Shown one piece after another: positions 14,672 through 20,160 of a stretch of DNA of 22,815 nucleotides (positions are counted from its first letter, which is position 1; every line of letters starts with the position of its first letter). A model generated the notes under the pieces. That model was not told the DNA's origin. It saw only the letters and a list, made by a program, of their open reading frames with translations, and did not search any database. Source of the DNA: a virus; IMG/VR virus record IMGVR_UViG_3300020160_000370, positions 1-22,815 of that record; one strand, given 5' to 3'. Both the position numbers and the translations under genes were made by a program.

Positions 14672-14814
14672 TGGACGCGCTCGGCGTGGACGAACTGGCC
14701 TCGGCTGTCCTTGCAGGGGACGCCTACCTCGCTGTGTCGAACACGGCGATCGGCACCTGCCACATGGAGGTCACGATCGACCTGCCGGCCCTGACGTTGG
14801 AGATGGAGTCCTGA
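14671..14814 (+). CDS. 47-residue hypothetical protein
   Basis: A short acidic protein starts at ATG 14671 (TGATG overlap); a GTG one codon earlier is also possible. It contains a small helix (DALGVDELASAVLAG) and a strand-like end (MEVTIDLPALTLEMES). It is kept because it fills the space exactly between two real genes with 1-nt spacing on both sides. Its role, perhaps a chaperone for a neighbouring appendage protein, is not visible in the sequence. Confidence 0.5.
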   Translation: MDALGVDELASAVLAGDAYLAVSNTAIGTCHMEVTIDLPALTLEMES

Positions 14815-14815
14815 C

Positions 14816-15127
14816 ATGCAGCGCGCGTGCGACATCGGTGACCGGCCCACGGCGACGTTCACGTTCTACGACCTCGACGGCGCGCTCATCGACCCGACCA
14901 CGGTGAAGATCGTCACCCGCTCCCCCGCCGGCGCCGAGACGACGTACACCTACGGCGTCGATGTGCAGGTGTCGAACCCTTCGGTCGGGGTGTTCCAGTT
15001 CCTGTTCCCGCAGTTCACGTCGGCGGGCAAGTGGTACATCCGGTGCAACGGCACCGGCAACGTCACGTCCTCGTTGGAGGACTCGTTCGAGGTGCGCGCG
15101 TCGGGCTACACGACGCCGCTGCCGTAG
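14816..15127 (+). CDS. Ig-like small phage structural protein
   Basis: The 103 residues have an immunoglobulin-like strand pattern: RPTATFTFYDLDGALIDPTTVKIVTR, TTYTYGVDVQV, GVFQFLFPQFTSAGKWYIRCNG, and DSFEVRASGY. I know this arrangement (an added-parameter strand, then FxVxxPxxGxWYxRxxG, then FEV) from many phage proteins located beside tail genes, usually unnamed. It may decorate the tail or bind polysaccharide weakly. GGAG is 7 nt before ATG 14816. Its TAG overlaps the AGGAGG ribosome site of the fibre gene. Confidence 0.75.
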   Translation: MQRACDIGDRPTATFTFYDLDGALIDPTTVKIVTRSPAGAETTYTYGVDVQVSNPSVGVFQFLFPQFTSAGKWYIRCNGTGNVTSSLEDSFEVRASGYTTPLP

Positions 15128-15136
15128 GAGGCTGTC

Positions 15137-17140
15137 GTGGCGTTGGGCTCCACCCGAATCGGGATGTACGGCCAGCAGCAGGCCGGTGGCTCGGCCGGGT
15201 TCTCCCCTGCCGATCTGGACCCGGTGTTCTGGGTCGATGCCTCGCTGTCGGCCGTGGTCGGCGGGAAGCTGTCGAACCTCGGGTCGGGTGGCAGTGCGTT
15301 GGACGCACAGTTCGGTTCGACCGCCCCATCGTCGTACTTCAACGGTACGGCGTTGGTGCTGCCAGGTGTGGCGGGCAACTCGGCATCCACGCCCGACGCT
15401 ACGGCGCTGGACGTTGCGGGCGATCTGGACGTGACCATTGATCTCTCGGTGGACAACTTCACGCTCACGAACGTGCTTGTCAGCAAGGACGAATCCGCCC
15501 AACGCTCCTGGAATATCACAACTGCGACGACGGGGCGGGTTGTGTTCGAGCAGTACGACGGCACCACGATCGTGGGGTCGTCGCAATGCTCGAGTTTGCT
15601 GGTTGCGGGGCAGCGGACCACGGTGCGGGTGGTGAAGCCCGCTGGTGTGGCCGCAGGCGTGCAGTTCTTCTACAACGGCGTAGCGCAGAGCAAGGCGTCC
15701 GACACCACTACGAGCGCCGCTCTGCCAAACACAAACGCAGCACTGCGGATCGGGGCGAACTTCGGCAGTCTGAACCCGCTTCCAGGCAAGGTCTATCGGG
15801 TGACCGTCAAAGACGGGACGACCACCGTGTTCGACGCCGACTTCGCCAAGCCGTTCGACACCACCTCGTTCACCGCCACCACAGGCCAGACCGTCACCCT
15901 CACCCGTTCGACCTCGGGTACGGACACGAACGATCCGACCCTGTTGCCGCACACGGGAACGAACTATCTGTACCTGCCTGGCGTGGCGGGCAACTACGCC
16001 TCGACGCCTGACACACCCGCCATCTCCGTCACGGGAGACATCGAGATCCTGTGCAGAGTGGCGCTAGATGACTGGACGCCAGCAGCTCAAGCTGGACTGG
16101 TGACCAAGTACGGCGGTGCGGGCGACAGAGGTTGGGGCGTGTTCGTCACCCCCACGGGCAACTTCAAGCTCGACTGGTCGACGGACGGCACGACGCTCAC
16201 GAGCGCCACTTCTTCGGTTGGCCTCGGCGGAGCAGACGGCACCGCATACTGGATCAAGGTCACCCGTGCGTCCGTCTCGGGCAACGTCAACTTCTACTGG
16301 GCGGCCGACTCATCAACGGAACCGACCTCGTGGACACAGCTTGGAACACAGGTCGTTGGCGCTACGGGCGGGATCTTCGACAATGGTCCCGCCATCGAGG
16401 TCGGTGCCCGTGGTGGCGGCGGCGTCGATATGGCGACTGGCAAGTTCTACCGTGCCATCGTCCGCAACGGCATCGGCGGCACCACCGTGTTCGATGCCGA
16501 CTTCACCACGGGCATCACCTCGGGTGCACAGGCTTCGTTCACTGCGACGACGGGGCAGACGGTGACGATCTTCCGTGCCACGTCGGGCCGCAAGGCTGTC
16601 GCTGTCACCCGCCCGATCGTCCTGTTGGGGACGGACGACTACTTCGAGGTGCCTGACTCGGCCAGCCTCAACTTCGGGGCAACGGACTCGTTCACCGTGC
16701 TGATGGTGGCCCGAGGGTTTGGCTTGCCGTCCACCAACAGTCGCCTTCTCTCCAAGAACGGAACGACTGGGCCTGGCTACCGCATCCGCCTCAACTCGGC
16801 AGACGGCAACCCATTCTTCAACATCACGGACGGCACGATCACTACCGACACCGCCGCCTCTCCCGTCTCGGCCCTCACGGGCGGATCAATGCGGGTCTAC
16901 ACGGGCGTGCGAAACGTGACCGCCGACCAGGTTGCGACGAACAGTGGTTCGGTGATGACGACACCCAGCACCGACGCCACCACCACTACGCTGTCGAACA
17001 CTTCGGTGCTTCGCATCGGCTCTGACGCTCCCGCTGCTGGCTCGTACGCAGACTTCGAGTTCGTTGCCGCTGCCGTGTTCCGACGTGCGCTCACCGCCGC
17101 CGAAATCAGCAACATCGTCGCTTGGTATGGAGCGTCCTGA
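15137..17140 (+). CDS. Large fibre-like protein with three LamG-type jelly-roll modules (receptor-binding candidate)
   Basis: This 667-residue protein begins at GTG 15137 with AGGAGG 5 nt upstream. A short anchor (residues 1-65) precedes three concanavalin/LamG-like modules at about 70-270, 275-495 and 497-667. The first two share the entry text LPGVAGN.ASTPD and an exit linker of VFDADF followed by SFTATTGQTVT. The third has DDYFEVPDSASLNF...FTVLMVARG...RLLSKNG and an end typical of LamG in viruses (FVAAAVFRRALTAAEISNIVAWYG). Such modules bind sugars, so this is probably the host-recognition protein. Codon use looks less G/C-biased than its neighbours (more ACA, TCT, CCT), suggesting later acquisition. 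The stop overlaps the HNH gene start. Confidence 0.85.
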   Translation: MALGSTRIGMYGQQQAGGSAGFSPADLDPVFWVDASLSAVVGGKLSNLGSGGSALDAQFGSTAPSSYFNGTALVLPGVAGNSASTPDATALDVAGDLDVTIDLSVDNFTLTNVLVSKDESAQRSWNITTATTGRVVFEQYDGTTIVGSSQCSSLLVAGQRTTVRVVKPAGVAAGVQFFYNGVAQSKASDTTTSAALPNTNAALRIGANFGSLNPLPGKVYRVTVKDGTTTVFDADFAKPFDTTSFTATTGQTVTLTRSTSGTDTNDPTLLPHTGTNYLYLPGVAGNYASTPDTPAISVTGDIEILCRVALDDWTPAAQAGLVTKYGGAGDRGWGVFVTPTGNFKLDWSTDGTTLTSATSSVGLGGADGTAYWIKVTRASVSGNVNFYWAADSSTEPTSWTQLGTQVVGATGGIFDNGPAIEVGARGGGGVDMATGKFYRAIVRNGIGGTTVFDADFTTGITSGAQASFTATTGQTVTIFRATSGRKAVAVTRPIVLLGTDDYFEVPDSASLNFGATDSFTVLMVARGFGLPSTNSRLLSKNGTTGPGYRIRLNSADGNPFFNITDGTITTDTAASPVSALTGGSMRVYTGVRNVTADQVATNSGSVMTTPSTDATTTTLSNTSVLRIGSDAPAAGSYADFEFVAAAVFRRALTAAEISNIVAWYGAS

Positions 17141-17640
17141 TGGATAGGCACCCGATTCTCCCCCGCATCGAGGCCCGCTCCGTGGTCGTTGAAAACGGCT
17201 GCAAGGAGTGGACCGGCTACATCGCCCCCACGGGCTACGGGATGCTCCGAGTGGACGGCCTGCCGTGTGGCGCACATCGTGCAGCATGGATCGCCCACCA
17301 CGGACCCATCCCGCAAGGAATGTACGTCTGCCACCACTGCGACAACCCGAAGTGCGTCAACGTGGAGCACCTGTTCATCGGCACCGCAGCGGACAACAAC
17401 TGGGACAAGGTTCGCAAGGGGCGTGGCGGGTACGAGTACCGGCGCAACCCTGGCAACAAGGTCACGCACAGAAGGGGCAGCGCCAACTCCCGTGCCCTGT
17501 TCACGGACGAGCAGGTTGCGGACATTCGCTCCCGGTTCACTGGTCGCAGGGGTCAACAGTTGGACCTCGCCGCCGAGTACGGCGTGAGCCCTTCCGTCAT
17601 CAACCGCCTCGTCCTGGGCAAGACCTACGGGGCGGCGTGA
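17140..17640 (+). CDS. HNH homing-type endonuclease with C-terminal helix-turn-helix
   Basis: This 166-residue protein has the HNH_3-type nuclease core at about residues 43-92: AHRAAWIAHHGPIP, then VCHHCDNPKCVNVEHLFIGT and NNWDKVRKGR. H65/H66, N74, H77 and N86 are the probable active or metal-linked residues, and C64, C67 and C72 may be structural. Residues about 121-163 (FTDEQVADIRSRF...LAAEYGVSPSVINRLVLGKTY) form a DNA-binding helix-turn-helix of the kind seen in phage free-standing homing endonucleases. ATG 17140 overlaps the fibre stop and its own TGA overlaps the next ATG. It probably cuts alleles lacking it, or assists packaging; I favour homing. Confidence 0.92.
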   Translation: MDRHPILPRIEARSVVVENGCKEWTGYIAPTGYGMLRVDGLPCGAHRAAWIAHHGPIPQGMYVCHHCDNPKCVNVEHLFIGTAADNNWDKVRKGRGGYEYRRNPGNKVTHRRGSANSRALFTDEQVADIRSRFTGRRGQQLDLAAEYGVSPSVINRLVLGKTYGAA

Positions 17641-17948
17641 TGGGCACGCTACGACTCACTCCCGCCCAGTGGACCGGCCTGCAAGCCCTCGTGGACGACA
17701 TTCCGAAGGTGCGCCGCATCTACCGGCGGGTCAACCTCGGGGAACCGGCCGGGATCGACGCCACCGGCGCACCGTCCGACACGCCGGCGTTCTGGATCTT
17801 CGATGACCCTCGGCTCGGTGGACTGTGGCGGGTCCGCATCGGTGCCGGGAACAGCATCCACTTCCAAGAGTGGGACGCACTGGTCGGCGGCACGATGCAG
17901 CGGGAGCTGACGTTGGCGCAGATGCAGGCCGAACTGGGGTCGTCGTGA
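17640..17948 (+). CDS. Hypothetical protein, 102 residues
   Basis: A small mixed protein opens with a helix (TPAQWTGLQALVDDIPKVRRIYRRV). A middle beta-like section (FWIFDDPRLGGLWRVRIGAGNSIHFQEWDALVGGT) and a C-terminal helix (RELTLAQMQAELGS) follow. The start is coupled to the HNH stop by TGATG. The gene may have belonged to the fibre operon before the HNH gene arrived. No family is recognised. Confidence 0.7.
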   Translation: MGTLRLTPAQWTGLQALVDDIPKVRRIYRRVNLGEPAGIDATGAPSDTPAFWIFDDPRLGGLWRVRIGAGNSIHFQEWDALVGGTMQRELTLAQMQAELGSS

Positions 17949-17960
17949 TGCACCGAGTCC

Positions 17961-17989
17961 TTCCATGCACGACCGATCCGGTCTACGAT
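17961..17989 (+). promoter_or_regulatory. Promoter-like sequence close to the start at 18000
   Basis: TTCCAT (17961-17966) and TACGAT (17984-17989) are 17 nt apart. A GACCG-ATC-CGGTC dyad (17971-17983) lies just before the second box. The box ends 10 nt before ATG 18000, so a transcript starting there would be nearly leaderless, as is common in Actinobacteria. AGGGG (17990-17994) could instead serve as a ribosome site for an upstream transcript. Confidence 0.4.
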
Positions 17990-17999
17990 AGGGGTTGAG

Positions 18000-18590
18000 A
18001 TGGCGCTGACGAAGTACCCCTACGCTGCGGGCAAGAACCCCGCCTACGACGCCTGGAACGCCCAGGCGACGTTCAAGCGCAACAACGCATGGGCCGACGC
18101 CGCGCTCGGCCAGCAGCAGGCGCAGGAGAACTACGACGCCGCGCTCGCCCGTCTCGAGCAGCAGGGGCAGGCCGGGTCGAAGTCGATCGACAACTCGATG
18201 CTGTCCCGGGGCGTGTTCCGCTCCGGCGAGACGAACCGCCGGCAGGCCGAACTACAGGGCGAGATCCTGCGCGGCCGTGCGGGCGCCGACACGACGAAGG
18301 CCAACACGTTCGGCCGGATCAGCAACGACCTACAGCGTGCGCTCACTGCCCTCGACTTGGAGCAGGAGCAGCGCGTGCAGAGCGCGCTTGGGGGCGCAGG
18401 TGGAGGGGGTGGTGGCAGTCGCACGGCAGCACCGCCCACCGCCCCCACCGCCGTTCCCGCCGCCGCGTTCAACCCGAGCAACTTCCTCCCGTGGGGCTGG
18501 ATGAAGGGCACCACGCCGCCGCCCGCCGCTCCCGGCGCTGGTACCCCGTTGCCGCGCCGAGGCGCAGGCCCGATTGTGAGGCGGTCGTAA
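18000..18590 (+). CDS. Probable internal virion (ejection) protein, small
   Basis: The product is 196 residues. The N-terminal two-thirds is a long helix rich in Ala, Gln and Arg (ADAALGQQQAQENYDAALARLEQQ). It contains a SMLSRGVFRSGETNRRQAELQGEIL segment, a pattern I associate with phage internal or structural helical proteins. A glycine hinge (about 131-139) separates it from a Pro/Ala-rich end. Hydrophilic helical proteins at this place in short-tailed phage genomes are often packaged inside the head and ejected with DNA. That role is inferred from order and composition only. Confidence 0.65.
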   Translation: MALTKYPYAAGKNPAYDAWNAQATFKRNNAWADAALGQQQAQENYDAALARLEQQGQAGSKSIDNSMLSRGVFRSGETNRRQAELQGEILRGRAGADTTKANTFGRISNDLQRALTALDLEQEQRVQSALGGAGGGGGGSRTAAPPTAPTAVPAAAFNPSNFLPWGWMKGTTPPPAAPGAGTPLPRRGAGPIVRRS

Positions 18591-18997
18591 TGGCGCTCGT
18601 GAACGCCCCCGCCGCACGCCAGAAGGCGTACGACCAGTTGCTCGCCGCCGCCCAGCAGCGCGGCGATGGTGGCGCGTCGGACGGGATGATGGCCGGGATT
18701 CTCAACGGCGTGGACATGGGCCGCGCCGACCGGACGACCGGCTACTGGAATCAGCGGCAGAAGGCGCTCGCTGACAGCGGCACGACGATGATCGACGCCG
18801 TGGGTGCAGCCCTCCGTGCATCCCGGGCGCGTGCAGCTCGAGGTTCGGGGGGTGGTGGCGGGGTAGCGCCAGTCGGGTCCACGACGGTCCCGGGCGACAA
18901 CTGGTACGACAACTACTCGGCAGCGTTGGGGCTCATTTCCGCGCCGCCGATCATGCGGCACACCCAGCGTGGTGGCGGGATCACGAGGTACATGTAA
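18590..18997 (+). CDS. Probable internal virion protein, 135 residues, unknown
   Basis: The start overlaps the previous TAA by one base. It begins with a helix (APAARQKAYDQLLAAAQQR), has a small region GILNGVDMGRADRTTGYWNQRQKAL and a second helix (DAVGAALRASRARAAR). It then becomes glycine-rich and ends in RHTQRGGGITRYM. Composition resembles that of its neighbours, so it is grouped with them as a virion-internal candidate. No domain is recognised. Confidence 0.65.
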   Translation: MALVNAPAARQKAYDQLLAAAQQRGDGGASDGMMAGILNGVDMGRADRTTGYWNQRQKALADSGTTMIDAVGAALRASRARAARGSGGGGGVAPVGSTTVPGDNWYDNYSAALGLISAPPIMRHTQRGGGITRYM

Positions 18998-20160
18998 TGG
19001 CGCTCCGCTCCACTTCCCGCCGTCCGCGCGACACGTCGTACACCGAGGACGTGGCGAACCGTGGCCTCGACGCCGTTCGTGAGCGCCGTCGTTCGACCGG
19101 ATTCGACTCCACCATGCGGAACGAGGCGCTGTCGATGGTCGCCGGTGGCGCCCGCTACAAGCCGAACGCCGAGACGGACCTGTACGACCAGTGGCACAGC
19201 CAGCGCGGGTTCACCCCGGGCAGCTACGACATCGGCTTCGGCCGAGGCGACGGCAAGTACAGCGGGTTCGACACCGTGGACGCCCTCAAGTCGGCCGTGC
19301 GTGGCTACAGCGAGTTCCAGCGCGAGCAGGACCGGATGCAGGCGCAGGCGCTCGACCAGTTGGCGAACCAGCGTCTCGACGCGTTGGAGGGCCAGTACGG
19401 CGAGCGGCGCATCAACATCACCGACGACGACCCGGCGCAGGCGTGGATGCAGCACATGCCGCAGATGGGCAAGGTCGGGGAGATCCCGACTGCCACCGAG
19501 GCCGAGATGGAGATGCTGTCGCGCAACGCCGACGTGCAAGACCGGATCGACAACTCGGCGCAGACGGCACCGGCGCAGCACGAGTACAACAAGGCGCTCG
19601 ATCAGTGGCTGGCCGAGAACAGCGACAAGTACCTGCAAGCGTCCGAGTTCGCCGGTGAGGTGCAGGACACGCCGCTGCGCGACTACGCGATGATCGCCGC
19701 CCAGCAGTACGGGGTCGATCCGATGATCGCCCGTGGGTGGTACGACGAGGCCACGCAGATCGGTGACTTCCGCGAGCAGCGGGACTTGCAGAGCATGGAG
19801 AACTACGGCCTCCCGTACGGCGAGTACCAGGATGCGCTCGACCAGTTCCAGGGGCAGGCGCAGGATCAGCAGGAGATGCTGTCGGACGAGCAGGAGCAGC
19901 AGCTTCGTGGCGAGATCGAGGCGTTCACCGGCCTACGCGCCGACGATCTGATGAACGGCGCGATGATCAACATGACCGACCTGTACTCGGTGCTCGCCTC
20001 GCCCGATTACGGCCAGTACGCGACGGAGATCATGGACTCGGGCAACGACCCCGACACCATCACGTCGGTGCTCGACACCGTGCGGTCGATCGACCCGCAG
20101 TTGTACCGCGTGATCGTCGCGCAGTACGGCTACCTCGTGGACGCCGGCGATGGCGGTTGA
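18997..20160 (+). CDS. Probable internal virion/ejection protein, 387 residues
   Basis: This is a hydrophilic helix-rich protein. A basic N-terminus (RSTSRRPRDT) leads to helices with many Gln, Met, Asp and Glu (SEFQREQDRMQAQALDQL, then YGVDPMIARGWYDEA, then FQGQAQDQQEMLSDEQEQQLRGEI). The acidic, glutamine-rich body recalls P22 gp20-like and T7 gp15-like ejected proteins, but no specific motif supports either. Its start shares one base with the previous TAA. The next gene begins at ATG 20150, inside this one, 11 nt before the end. The assignment comes from position and composition. Confidence 0.65.
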   Translation: MALRSTSRRPRDTSYTEDVANRGLDAVRERRRSTGFDSTMRNEALSMVAGGARYKPNAETDLYDQWHSQRGFTPGSYDIGFGRGDGKYSGFDTVDALKSAVRGYSEFQREQDRMQAQALDQLANQRLDALEGQYGERRINITDDDPAQAWMQHMPQMGKVGEIPTATEAEMEMLSRNADVQDRIDNSAQTAPAQHEYNKALDQWLAENSDKYLQASEFAGEVQDTPLRDYAMIAAQQYGVDPMIARGWYDEATQIGDFREQRDLQSMENYGLPYGEYQDALDQFQGQAQDQQEMLSDEQEQQLRGEIEAFTGLRADDLMNGAMINMTDLYSVLASPDYGQYATEIMDSGNDPDTITSVLDTVRSIDPQLYRVIVAQYGYLVDAGDGG

